Assembly (NCBI GenBank): GCA_903813345.2
Contig: CAIIXF020000007.1
Coordinates: 37,036,759-37,100,758, forward strand
Length of the DNA: 64,000 bases
Origin: Owenia fusiformis
Lineage: Eukaryota; Annelida; Polychaeta; Sabellida; Oweniidae
Direction of reading: 5' to 3'
The notes beneath the pieces are model-generated. The model was given only the letters and a program-made list of their open reading frames with translations. It was not told the origin of the DNA and searched no databases. Shown in pieces: positions 43,703-56,700 of the stretch. Positions within the stretch are counted from its first letter, which is position 1. Every line of letters begins with the position of its first letter. Both the position numbers and the translations under genes were made by a program.

Positions 43703-46278
43703 CAGAGAATTAAAAGTGCAGATTGTAAACAATAGAAGTAAACATTATAATGATTTTCTAATGCTTACTATGATTTCTATTCTATTGTTATTTCGAAATG
43801 CATTTAATCAGGGTGTTGAAGTTAACAAAATATAGAAGTACTACATTAATTCCAATATGCAGTATGAAGAAATATATCAGTACATTTTTGTTTTAAGGTA
43901 CAGCTTGAAAATAACATTTATTTTTTGTAATACATTTTGGGTATATTATTAAAGCTTCATGTAAAATCATACTATTGGTGACTACATTTTAGGCATATTT
44001 AATCCTATTTGATTTCACAATTAGAATGTATGATTTATGATTGACTCTTGCAATTATATGATCACTTTTGCTTTTATATATTAATTTTCACTTTAACACT
44101 CAAAATATCGTAAAAAAGATTCAGAAATACATTGGTACTAGTTGACTAGGGCCTGAGTTGACTAGGGTCAGAGTTAAATAGGGTCTGAGTTGACTAGGAA
44201 CCGTTGCTATGTGTTTGCTAGGCATATGTTATGACTACTCAATGCCTAAATATATAAGGGTTATGTACTGGGAGGTTTTGGATATGGGGTTTATCCAGAG
44301 GGAGATATGCGTATCTACCTGAGGGACTGTAGGGACCAAAGGTAGATGTGCATATCTCACGAGGAATGAACCCAATATCCAAACCGACCGTACATAACTG
44401 CTTTATCCTATATCAAGTAGAGTCTTTCTCACCTTAACTTTTTTATTTTGAAAGTTATATTTTCCAATATATCATTTTAAAGCTTATGAAAAATGCTGAT
44501 CACCCTTAGAATATCAAAAATGAACTCTTCCTAAATTGCTACAATGTTTCTTGTAAGGTTGTAGTTGACCATTGATTACGTCAAAAGAAGTTAAATTACC
44601 AGGAGAGTGAATGGACGGTGAAAAGTTGATACTGCAATTATGGAGGATAGGGACGAAAGATTAATTGAAGACTAACAAGAGGAGAAACTTTATAGCCATG
44701 AAACATTGCTCAAATGTATCAAAAGGCTCCCAGAAGCCTAGAAAGTGCAACACTCCTGTTTGTGAACATTTTGGAAGCGTATCCTCGTAGAATTGAGACT
44801 ACCCGAGCTGCTTGGGGGAAACATACGAACTATTAAAAATGTGAAATATGGACATCACTAAAAATGCTCTAAAAAATTTGTAATGTAACCTATCACTCGG
44901 AAAATTGGTGTGTGATCAGCAAATTGAATTCCCTTTAAGATGATTTTTGATAAACCTATGTTAGTTCTAAATTAAAAAATTATGGGGGATGGAAAACTGA
45001 CTTATTTGATGCCCTGTACATTGTATTTATGAAGCTCAGATGTGTTTTGTGGTTGCATAAATTGTAAATTAGCTTTTGACCGTTTTTAGGTGGTTCCTAG
45101 GCAGGTACATTTTATTTTGTTGCAGAGTGCCCGTTTTGAACACACACATTGGTATTTCTTAGATTATAATACTAGTGTCTTAATCTTAAATGAGTGTTTT
45201 GATAACATAACCTGTGAGTAAATGGAAGAATACTGAATGAACTTGGCAAAATTTAGAACATTTCTATGTGGTTTCTAGGCAACACAGATGACATCACAAT
45301 AACCAGTGTACAAAGACAGTGATATACTGTAGGGTCAATGCTGAGGGGTGATTCTTTCTCCATATCTAGATGTTTTAGTGCCTATACAATGATGAAACTA
45401 TGGCAAAATGGCCATAATAAGGCGTTTTAATCCATTCCTAAGTGGTTGCTAGGCAACAAGATGACATCATAAGTTCTTAACCACTTTATATTCGAGGGGG
45501 GTACTATACTGGACATATGCGCCACGTTTTGTTTTCTAACGTCTAAATGGTTTGGTAGCAAACAGGCATAGACATACACACACAGAGAATCAGTAAATTG
45601 TAGTAAAATGCGATTAAATATGGATTCAGCATTTTACCATAGTGTAGCCATGGGTTTAAGAGGCTCTAGAACAAAAGTGTATTAGTGTTATGTAACATCA
45701 AAGGTATCACTGGAAAGAGCACATTAACGTGAACAAAAATAATCTCATTTTATTTGATAAGAATATTCACTAAGGTATTTAATTGACATTGATGTGGAGC
45801 AATTCGTTAAATATACCTTAAAATGGGAATTTAAGGATATTATGACGTCATAATTGCCGGGTGAACAATTGAAACCGACTAAATAATACATAGGGTGACG
45901 GGACATTTTATTACCTTCAATATGGTACCAATATCATTAAAAATAGTTAAAAATTAAAAAAGTTATGGCCAATATTGTGTTTATCATTCTTTATGGCTAA
46001 TGAAAAGTGGGCGTGGCACTTTGCATCCGTTTCCATGGTAACGGGCCATTTTTCAAAACTTTTCATTGTCATATTTGGAATCTACATATCAATATTATGA
46101 AAGTACAACATGTTTTGAGCGGTTGCAGTCAATCTTAATTAAAGTTCCATATTTGACCCTGCTCCCACTCGCCTATTAATAAAAGTGTCAAACGGATGAA
46201 TTTAATCACAACTTATTACCAAAATTATGTTTCAGCCCAGCATCCTGATACAAGTGAGAAACAACAACACTGACAAAT

Positions 46279-46279
<1 letters not shown>
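43703..46279. other. Gene-free stretch with repeat fragments
   Basis: Contains GAGTTGACTAGGGTCAGAGTT-type short repeats (44140-44200, related to 1580-1660), the palindrome at 44251-44412 and three diverged copies of GGTTGCTAGGCAAC followed by AGATGACATCA (45092, 45271, 45445). No exon is supported. Confidence 0.55.
44251..44412. repeat. Palindrome, GGGACTGTAGGGACC loop family copy 6
   Basis: The arms GGTTTTGGATATGGGGTTTA and its near complement (GAACCCAATATCCAAACC) flank an inner pair (GAGATATGCGTATCTACC / GGTAGATGTGCATATCTC) and the loop TGAGGGACTGTAGGGACC. Closest to copy 3 at 13512. Confidence 0.8.

Positions 46280-46281
<2 letters not shown>

Positions 46282-46333
<52 letters not shown>
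46282..46333. repeat. (CAA)n microsatellite
   Basis: About 17 uninterrupted CAA units. The 99-codon ORF that reads it as poly-Asn is an artefact; its flanks are CAA/ACA-rich and show no splice context. Confidence 0.9.
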
Positions 46334-47109
46334 AGACAATGATAGTAGTGACAATTACAACACTAATGTTACACCAATATTGACAATAACAACATCAATT
46401 ATTCGAATAATGCCAAGAAATACAACACCAACTCAGAGACAAACAGACCAGTGGCAATTACAATACAAAACAACAACAATGCCAAGAGATACAACAACAA
46501 TGATTGGTTATAAAACAACAATGTGAAAACTATTATGAAGCAAATGATAGTTATATTTGCCATTAATTGGAGACTGGATTCATTAAAGCTAATATGGATT
46601 AATTACATATTTACAAATATCAGGATTAAAAATGGATATATATGTTCTTTGATAACTGTAAGTAGATTGTATTGAACTTGTTTACATTTTGAATTAGTGC
46701 CCTAAATGTATATTTTTTTTACATGAGAATGATGAATTTATCAATTTGTAAATTGATTGCTATAAGCATGCAATATCATTGTTGTTTTTTATTGGAAGCT
46801 TATTTAAAAAATGTCAAAAACAATTGAAAATGTTCATTTTTGATTCATACACTTCTTTTAAAAGCATATTTCCTAGGTCTCTGAAAATAAATGTGACTTT
46901 TGAGAGAGCTCTAAAATTAAAAAATTAAAGGACTATACATAGTTCTAAGCCCCCCCCCCAAAGAAGGTAGACAGCGTCATACCATATACATGTACATCAC
47001 TTCATTGCGTATTTAATGAGAGATTCTTTACTTGGAGAATATTGTATAAGAATTGCGAGCTTTTCAATGACCTAAACGGTTGTGCACCAGTTTTGATGAG
47101 TTCTACTGA

Positions 47110-48240
47110 TATTTTTTTAACTAATATAGGGTCAACATTTTAACTACGATCTACATTCCAACTGTAAAGCATTGAGTCAAAATTTTGAGAGTAATGTAGG
47201 GTCAACATTTTGAATGTAATGTAGGGTCACGTCAAGTTCTTGACTATAATGTAGGGTCAACATTTGACTATAATGTAGGGTCAACATTTTGACTGTAATG
47301 TAGTGTCAATATTTTGACTGTAATCTAGGGGGTTCAACATTTTGACAGTAATGTAGGATCAACATTTTAACGGTAATGCAGGTCAACATTTTGACTGTAA
47401 TGTAGGGTCAATATTTTGACAGTAATGTAGGGTTAACATTTTGACTGTAATGTAGTGTCAATATTTTGACTGTAATGTAGGGTCAATATTCTGACTGTAA
47501 TGTAGGGTCAAGGTCTTGACTATAATGAAAGGGCAAACTTTTAACTGTAATGCAGGGTCAACATTTTGACAGTCATGCAGAGTCAACATTTTGACAGTAA
47601 TGCAGAGTCAACATATTGACTGTAATGTAGGGTCAATATTTTGACTATAATATAGGGTCAATATTTTGACTGTAATATAGTGTCAATATTTTGACAGTCA
47701 TGCAGAGTCAACGTTTTGACAGTAATGCAGTCAACATTATGAAAGTAATGTAGGGTCAACATTTTGACAGTAATGCAGAATCAATATTTTGACTGTTATG
47801 CAGAGTCAACATTTTGTCAGTAATGCAGAGTCAACATTTTGACAGTAATGCAGAGTCAATATTTTGGCTGTTATGCAGAGTCAACATTTTGACAGTAATG
47901 CTGTGTCAACATTTTGACCATAATGAAGAGTCAACATTTTGACAGTAATGCAGTGTCTACATTTTGACCATAATGAAGAGTCAACATTTTGACAGTAATG
48001 CAGAGTCAACATTTTGACAGTAATGCAGAGTCAATATTTTGGCTGTTATGCAGAGTCAACATTTTGACAGTAATGCTGTGTCAACATTTTGACCATAATG
48101 AAGAGTCAACATTTTGACAGTAATGCAGTGTCTACATTTTGACGGTAATGCAGAGTCAATATTTTGACTGTTATGCAGAGTCAACATTTTGACTGTAATG
48201 CAGAGTCAAAATATTGACTGTAATGTAGGGTCAGTATCTA
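47110..48240. repeat. 25-bp minisatellite, about 44 copies
   Basis: Consensus GTCAACATTTTGACAGTAAT then GCAGA. The unit contains the inverted pair GTCAA/TTGAC. Left units tend to read TGTAGGGTCAA, right units TGCAGAGTCAA, and blocks such as CATAATGAAGAGTCAACA recur in the right half, showing higher-order duplication. Confidence 0.9.
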
Positions 48241-49047
48241 TGTCAGATTTTGACCTGTTACAGGTGCATCTGTGCACCAATGAATGCCTATTTGTCAAAC
48301 AACCAATGAAAATATACATGTCAATTGCAAGGCAATCGCAAATGGTATAATTATATATAATATGTGTATCGACAGAGCATCTGCCTTAATCTTATTTGTA
48401 TTTTAAGCAAAACATTTTCAAAGGATATGGAAATGATCTATCTGCATATACTTTAAGGTAACTTGAACACAAATAAGAAGACATAAGACAGGTGCCTATG
48501 TACCCAGTGCATATGAAGTAATGTGTAAAGCTTCAAAGTTTTCTGTATGAATGAGTACCTGTGCAAGATTGTTCAATGAGTCACATATGAGATACATTTA
48601 TATCAAAACCGATCAAGATTTTACACAGGTACGAGTACAAGAAGAAAGTTTTTCTCAAATGACTGTATAAGCAATGTTTCCACATTTTGATGCCAAAACT
48701 GATGGTAAAACTTGGTGTAAAACAGCTTCAAATTGATTGAACTTCATCTTTCCATTGTTATTACTTCATAACATATATTGTATAAAATGCATAGGTATGC
48801 ATGTCAACAAAGCTTGATTGTTATGACATCACAGCTAATTCTGTAAAAAAGCATAAATACTCAATACTCCTAGTAACAGTGTACGCGTATATGTTGCCAT
48901 TATGTTTATAAAAGCAGTAATGTTACTATTGTTAACCAATCTTGGAAATAATCTTTAATGGGGCAAAGATGGTTGTATCTCGGTTAGTCATATGAGGAAA
49001 ACTGTAAACAAAGGCATCTTAGAATATGCAACCACTGTAAATAATTG
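48241..49047. other. Unremarkable spacer
   Basis: AT-rich sequence between the two satellites. No ORF, inverted repeat or RNA gene is recognised. Confidence 0.5.
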
Positions 49048-51178
49048 AATACAGTAAAACCTGTCTAAGTGGAACACCTATGATATCTCTAAAATGTGTT
49101 CCAATTGGGAGGTGTTCCACTTAATATTACTCGTGCATGTGATTTTCAAGGATGAGATATGGCAATTATCTTTCATGGGATAAAGATGATTGTTTCTCGT
49201 TTGGTCATATGAGAAAAACTATTAACCAAGGCATCTTAGAATATGCAACCACTGTAAATAGTTGAATACAGTAAAACCTGTCTAAGTGGAACACCTATGA
49301 TATCTCTAAAATGTTTTCCAATTGGGAGGTGTTCCACTTATATATTACTCGTGCATGTGATTTTCAAGGATGAGATATGGCATTTATCTTTCAATACAGT
49401 AAAACCTGTCTAAGTGAAACACCTATGATATCTCTAAAATGTGTTCCAATTGGGAGGTGTTCCACTTATATATTACTCGTGCATGTGATTTTCAAGGATG
49501 AAATATGGCATTTATCTTTCAATACAGTAAAATCTGTCTAAGTGGAACACCTATGATATCTCTAAAATGTGTTCCACTTGGGAGGTGTTCTACTTATACA
49601 TAACTCGTGCATGTGATTTTCAAGGATGAGATATGGCATTTATCTTTCAAAACAGTAAAATCTGTCTAAGTGAAACACCTATGATATCTCTAAAATGTGT
49701 TCCAATTGGGAGGTGTTCCACTTATATATTACTCGTGCATGTGATTTTCAAGGATGAAATATGGCATTTATCTTTCAATACAGTAAAATCTGTCTAAGTG
49801 GAACACCTATGACATCTCTAAAATGTGTTCCAATTGGGAGGTATTCCACTTATATATTACTTGTGCATGTGATTTTCAAGGATGAGATATGGCTATTATC
49901 TTTCAATCCAGTAAAACCTGTCTAAGTGGAACACCTATGATATCTCTAAAATGTGTTCCAATTGGGAGGTGTTCCACTTATATATTACTTGTGCATGTGA
50001 TTTTCAATGATGAGATATGGCATTTATCTTTCAATACAGTAAAACCTGTCTAAGTGAAACACCTATGATATCTCTAAAATGTGTTCCAATTGGGAGGTGT
50101 TCCACTTATATATTACTCGTGCATGTGATTTTCAAGGATGAGATATGGCATTTATCTTTCAAAACAGTAAAACCTGTCTAAGTGAAACACCTATGATATC
50201 TCTAAAATGTGTTCCAATTGGGAGGTGTTCCACTTATATATTACTCGTGCATGTGATTTTCAAGGATGAGATATGGCTTTTATCTTTCAATTCAGTAAAA
50301 CCTGTCTAAGTGGAACACCTTTGATATCTCTAAAATGTGTTCCTTCCAATTGGGAGGTGTTCCACTTATATATTACTCGTGCATGTGATTTTCAAGGATG
50401 AGATATGGCTTTTATCTTTCAATCCAGTAAAACCTGTCTAAGTGGAACACCTATGATATCTCTAAAATGTGTTCCAATTGGGAGGTGTTCCACTTATTCA
50501 TAATTCGTGCGTGTGACTTTCAAGGATGAGATATGGCAATTATCTTTCATGGGATAAAGATGGTTGTTTCTCGTTTGGTCATATGAGAAAACCTATTAAG
50601 CAAGGCATCTTAGAATATGCAACCACTGTAAATAGTTAAATACAGTAAAACCTGTCTAAGTGGAACACCTATAATATCTTTAAAATGTGTTCCAATTGGG
50701 AGTTGTTCCACTTATATATTACTCGTGCATGTGATTTTCAAGGATGAGATATGGCTTTTATCTTTCAATCCAGTAAAACCTGCCTAAGTGGAACACCTAT
50801 GATATCTCTAAAATGTGTTCCAATTGGGAGGTGTTCCACTTATTTATAATTCGTGCGTGTGACTTTCAAGGTTGAGATATGGCAATTATCTTTCATGTGA
50901 TAAAGATGGTTGATTCTTGTTTTGTCATATGAGAAAACCTATTAAGCTAGGCATCTTAGAATATGCAACCACTGTTAATAGTTAAATACAGTAAAACCTG
51001 TCTAAGTGGAACACATTTGATATCTCTAAAATGTGTTCCAATTGGGAGGTGTTTCACTTATATATTACTCCTGCATGTGATTTTAAAAGATGGGATATGG
51101 CAATTATCTTTCAATACAGTAAAACCTGTCTAAATTGAACACTTATGATATCTCTAAAATGTGTTCCAATTGGGAGGT
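49048..51178. repeat. 128-bp satellite, about 15 copies
   Basis: Each unit carries AGTAAAACCTGTCTAAGTGG, AACACCTATGATATCTCT and GGGAGGTGTTCCACTTATAT. AAGTGGAACACCT and AGGTGTTCCACTT are exact complements about 45 bp apart, so every unit can form a stem-loop. Three junctions (49150-49275, 50520-50640, 50860-50990) carry an extra segment of about 95 bp with GGCATCTTAGAATATGCAAC. Confidence 0.92.
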
Positions 51179-51356
51179 ACAGGCTACAGTGAAGTTGCAA
51201 ATGGAGGACGTTTGTTTTTCCATATTTCTGAAGGTACACTACATGTTACATATATATCAAGTGTTCTACTGTACAATACATTGTATTCTTCACATCGAGC
51301 ATTTTGTAAAGATAGAGAATGAATACTCGCTCCATTTGCAACTTCACTGTAGCTGG
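51179..51356. mobile_element. Palindromic element at the satellite edge
   Basis: The arms GGCTACAGTGAAGTTGCAAA and TTTGCAACTTCACTGTAGCT are near complements, with a spacer of about 120 bp. It interrupts the last satellite unit right after GGGAGGT. Confidence 0.75.
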
Positions 51357-51498
51357 TATCCCTTTAAAAGAAATACAGGTTACAGTAGGGGATATGGTAG
51401 TATTTGTGTATAACTTTCAAAAGCGTTGCACACGTTTGGTCAAATTATGTCACGATAATTTGAATGATTGAGTAAGCTCTTCATATGTTTGCATTATA

Positions 51499-53767
51499 TA
51501 CAGGGTGGGCCAAACCAGCCCCTAGCCAATATTCGTGATAAGTATTTATTTTTCAAGAAAAAACACCAACAATGATATATCTTTTTAAAGATAATTATGT
51601 CACCACCAAAAAGTTGTGACATATAGTTATGGTCTCCATTTCTTTGTCGGCGGATGGCAGTTGGTGGTTGGCGATCAGCGTCTGTAACAAATTCTTACAA
51701 CTTCCAATAACAAATACTGTTTAGACTGACTTCAATTTATTTCAAAATCATCTACAAGTTTTCAGAAGTTCAAATCTGACCTTCATTGACCCTTTCAAGG
51801 TCAAAAAGGTATTTTTCCAACTATCTTCAAATTGACAAATCTACAAGTTATCAGAAGTTCAAATCTGACTTTAGATTTGACTTTCACCTTCACTTCACTT
51901 TTCAAGGTAAAAAAGTTCAAAAAGGTATTTTTCAACTTGCTTCAAATTGACCAATTGAAAAAAAAAATATTTTACCTTCAATGACCTTCTCAAAAAGGTA
52001 TTTTTCATCTTTCTTCAAATTGACCAATTTTTTTTCAAAATCATCTACAAGTTCTTAGAACTTCAAATCTGACTTAAGATTTGTGATTTCACCTTCAATG
52101 ACCTTCCCTTAGTCAAAAAAGCTTACTTAAAATCTTACTTAAGATTGAACTCATAATATTGTGAGCGACTCGGTTGTGACATTTTGTCATGTTAATGCCT
52201 TGTTTAATTTGCAACAAAATGATATAAGATAGAACAAAGGACGATTCTCGGTTTGGAGAACGAAGTTCATCAATCTAAATGAGCATTATCCCTGCTTCGG
52301 ACAAATTTGATTTTTTTTACATAGTATAGATTTGAATGTCGTCTTTTGAATAGTCATAATTTAATTTGGGTAATATTTCTAGATTTTTCGCAAAAAAATA
52401 TTAGCGCAGTACACTGATGAACTTCTTTCCCCAAATCGAGACTTGTATTTTATTGAAATCGGTCTAATTGAGCGTTATTCCTGCTTCAGACCAATTTGTT
52501 ATTTTTACATCTTGTAGATTTAAATGTCCCCTTTTGAATATTCATAGTTTAATTTGGGTAATATTTTTAAATTTTTCATGAAAAAAATTATTAGCCTAGG
52601 AGACTGTTCTCCAAACCGAGAATCGTCCTTTGCAAAAAATCTGACTTGAGATATAACCAATTATGTGACATGGGTTTCAAAAAACACTCTCAATTTTCAT
52701 TAATTTTGCGAACAATAGCCTATATTTCTACTAAATTTTACTGCTCTGTTAAAAATTGCATCATTATCGTGAGACTTTCATAATTCAATATTATAAAACA
52801 AGTTCATTTCTTCAGTCTGTTCAAATATGGCTCAATAGACCCACCCTCTGATTGGATCATTCACTAAGACATGGAAGCCATTGGTTGATGACATGATTGA
52901 TGGATGTACTATGCGGACGTACAATTCAACTTCGAGTTATTCATTCCTTTGGTTCATCTATTCCCTGACAGGCTGGATATCTTTATACAACTGTTCCAGT
53001 TGCCCCAAAGTATCAATATGATTGGCATCTGGACTGCCAGGAAGCCATTTGTCTGGTCTAGTGATTTTGATGATGGCATTTCCAAGTGACACCACTACCT
53101 TTTCAGAAAAATGTCAACTTGATGTGAGGGATTTGAGTAGCCTTTTTTCGCAAATGTCACTCTTCTTGCTTACTTATATATAGTCTAACCTGTTGAATAC
53201 ATGTATAGAACATGGGGGCATTTAGAACAGTTGGTCTATGAAGATCCCTAGCCCATCGGGGATGTAGACAAACTGAATGAATAACTCGCAGTTGAATTGT
53301 ACTTCCGCATGCCATCAACCAATGGCTTCCGTGTCTTAAGCGAATAATCCAATCAGAAGGTGGGCACATTGAGCCATATTTGGACAGACTGAAGAAGAAA
53401 TGAATTTGTTTTATATAAGCATACACATGTATTTTAAGCATGTATGGTTCAAAAACTGAGTGAAAACAATATATTATATTCAGTTAGGAAAGTCTCGTGA
53501 CAGTGATGCAAATTTTAACTGAATGGAAAAATTGGGTAGAAAAATGCTAATGTTCGCAAATTGATAAAAATTGAGAAGGTGTCTTTTGACTCCCATGTCA
53601 ACATAAATGGTTATATCTCGAGCCAGGATTGTTAAATTGATCTATTTTATATCATTTCGTTGCAAATTAAATTATCTTTAAAATGATATATAATGGTTGG
53701 TGTTTTTCTTAAAAATAAATATTTATCAGGAATATCGGCTAGGAGGGGGGGGGGGGGGGGGGGGGGG
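51499..53767. mobile_element. 2.3-kb nested inverted-repeat element
   Basis: The left end TACAGGGTGGGCCAAACCAG opens an arm of about 100 bp (AACACCAACAATGATATATC) whose complement lies at 53670-53735. The right terminus is lost into a 23-G run (53745-53767). Inside are a pair of arms of about 150 bp around 53100 (CCAATGGCTTCCGTGTCTTA against AAGACATGGAAGCCATTGG), a pair at 52240-52630 (GATTCTCGGTTTGGAGAACG / CTCCAAACCGAGAATC) and a Glu/Lys-free simple repeat of AAGGTCAAAAAGGTATTTTTC. No transposase. It looks like several elements inserted into one another. Confidence 0.75.
53745..53767. repeat. Poly-G run of 23
   Basis: An uninterrupted G run at the position where the inverted repeat of 51499-53767 should continue into GGGCTGGTTTGG. 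The length may be unreliable in assembly. Confidence 0.8.
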
Positions 53768-56700
53768 AATTTAGCCAAATGTAGTTATTAATTATAACTT
53801 GTTAAATATGTATTACAATACAAGTATACTATACAATTGAATTCGAGTTTATGTTGTCTTTTATAAATAACCGTCAATAATGTAAACCCTGCCTTCTTTT
53901 GCTACACAGGCTAAAATGTGGATGTAATCCCAACACAAGCTTCTAAACTTTGGGTCATATTATCATCCTTGCTGCAAGGGTATATAGTATTTTAAGCATA
54001 AATGAAGTCCTTCTTCAAAGGATGCATATTATAGTCCTACCGAATGTTATCAAAATGTGTAATGTGAAACTTTCCAATTTTAATTTCAAGTCTTGAAAAG
54101 TAGTATTTGAGTGATTAAACTATATTTTCAATCTTGGCATGTTTTTTTTTAAAAGATATGAGAGTGATAAAATGTGGCATCTTGATCCCCAACTTCATTT
54201 CCTTTTTATATGCATTGATTTTACTATTGCCATATTTTATTTACTGCATAAATGTTGAATCAGATCATATACTCAGATTGTGGCATTGTTAAAGAATTTT
54301 TAGGAACACGTCACCAAGTTGGATTTATTTATGGTCTCCCATTTTTCAATTAAGGCGCCCCTCCCAGTTCCGTTGCCACATCTCCTAGCCCTGCGTACAT
54401 TGGAAAAACAGGCTTATGAATGTCCTTTGATCATCTTCGCCTTTAAAAGCGGTTATTGCAAGTTAACCTTCAAGTTTAGGTTAGAGCAACAGAAGCATTG
54501 TGAATCAAGATGGCGTATGGTTGACGTGGCTTGGGTTTATTTAGTATGGAGGCATTTAAGGCAAGCCCATAGCCAGGGGGTTCGACCCCCCCTGTCGAAA
54601 AAACTATTTCAAAATCATAGTTTTTTACCATTCTGAACACTTTTCAAGTGATTTTGGCCACTTTCGGGCCAAAGTGTACCCCTTGAAATTGTTTTCAAAA
54701 AGTGAACCCCTCTTTGGCAAGTCCTGGCTACATGCCTGTATGGTCCGCGCCGCGTGTACTTTCGGTCATTTATAATGAAATTGCTTGACCAGTGCATGTA
54801 TTGTATTATTGGAAACATCTCATTCCACGAACGATTTACAACTTGACATCTTTCATTTTTTGCAAAAAAAGATGCCTATTGTGCCTAGATTATTAACTGA
54901 GTGTTGATGCTTTAGAACGTGCGAACAACTAGAATATTCAGTGATCTACTTTTCAATTTGTAAAAAATCCAAAAGTACACATTGACCATAAGGAAATAAC
55001 ATAATTTGAGTTGGTAAGATCAAGTCAAAGGAGAATCACAAATTAGTAAAAAATGATTTTATTTCATTTTAGCATAAATACAGTCTTCATTTACAATTTT
55101 TACAATATATTATAAATTATAAAATGGCATATATTAAAAGCTACATATTTACAATGAAAATGAAAAATATCTGCATCAACAAAGAATTTAAGTAAAAGCC
55201 GAAGAACATTGTAATCTGCAAGCATGTATTCAGGAGAAAAATGGAGAAAAGTGCAGAAATTATATGCAACAATAAGGTCCTAAAGGTAGCCATATTTTGT
55301 CATGACCTTGACCTCTGTAGATGACCCTGACCTTGTGGTGGTCATGTATATTTTGAAAATGAAAGTTATAATACCTCATATTAGAAGTATTGTACATCTA
55401 TAAATACTATAACAATGTATCTGTTATAAACTGCAGCAAGGAGGATCGGCTCCCAAAGTGCAACATCATGTCAACATCAACATGATATTCTGTCCCATAT
55501 ATGGGCATGTCATGATGCAAAATTCGAAATTAAATTCAGCCGCCATTGAATTGTGAATTTGGTCTTATTTCCTGACGAAAAATTCCAAAACTCACAAGAA
55601 ATGATCTAGATATTGGTTTGAATTTTTTAACTGTTAATTTTTAATTATACATGTACTGTAGTTGGTTATAATTTCAGAAAATAATGACATTTCTACATTT
55701 TTATTGTTGGAAAATATCAAGTTTGGATCCAGGGAGCCAATCCTCCTTGAAACTGCTAGATAGATGCTATAGATTATGCACTTATTAATAAAATTATCCA
55801 AACAAAGTTGAAATATTGCTTGTAGTTGTTCTAGGAAGGATTTTATATTCCTTAAAAAGCAAGTTCATACCTTGTTTCATTTCTTGTTTTAAATACAGGA
55901 TTTTTAAGAACAGGTCAACTAAAAAGTGTAATTTTACACATTACACATTGTGGATTGACTAACTTTATTTGTCAAGCTTTGTTTTCTGAAGAAACATGGG
56001 AAAAACCAGATAATTTGGCAAATGATCAACAACAACAAAAAGGGATGCAACACTGTTTTTTCATGATATATAGAATTTAATATAATTATGTACATAGCTA
56101 TATACCATTATAAAGCCCATAACATTCAAGCATAAATAATATCAGCAACAATTATAAAACTTAACACATAGTCCTCGTGTTATTGCAATATAACATACAT
56201 ATCTGGATGTACATAGTACATATTGTACATATAGTACATATGGTACATATTGTACAGGGTGCCTATAAGTATCTTTAGAATTACAGTGCAAAATCTGTGT
56301 AAAGAGACTTTATGGACATCCTGTATATCTTACTTATATTTCTTATATGAATAACTGGAATTTTAATTTCCAGTTACAAATGGAATGGCTTTTTTGTTGA
56401 ATAAATCACTGTGTGTAGAAGCACATCTTACTTTACCAAATCTGAAATTGAAAAAAACAAAAAAAACATACAAGGTGTGCCCAAAAAATAAATGCACTTT
56501 ATATTCACGATACGGGGTGTCAATGAAGTCTCTTTATAATCAAAATAAAACGTTATGGACACCTTAGGGTAAATCTGTAAAGTCTCAATAAAAGTCTCTA
56601 TAATTTGTAATTCATTTTATTACCTGAAAACTTAAAAAGTGTGTAATTTAGATTTAACACCCATAAAACATAACCAGTACTGCTTATCACATACATTGTT

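Noticed and set aside
46227-46526. A poly-Asn protein of 99 codons
   Set aside because: It is a translation of the (CAA)n microsatellite and its flanks.
47110-51178. CRISPR-like direct repeats
   Set aside because: Repeats are contiguous or have no unique spacers, and the DNA is animal nuclear DNA; they are satellites.
54319-54636. Plus-strand ORF of 105 codons
   Set aside because: No domain, composition unlike the real exons, and it ends in a repeat fragment.
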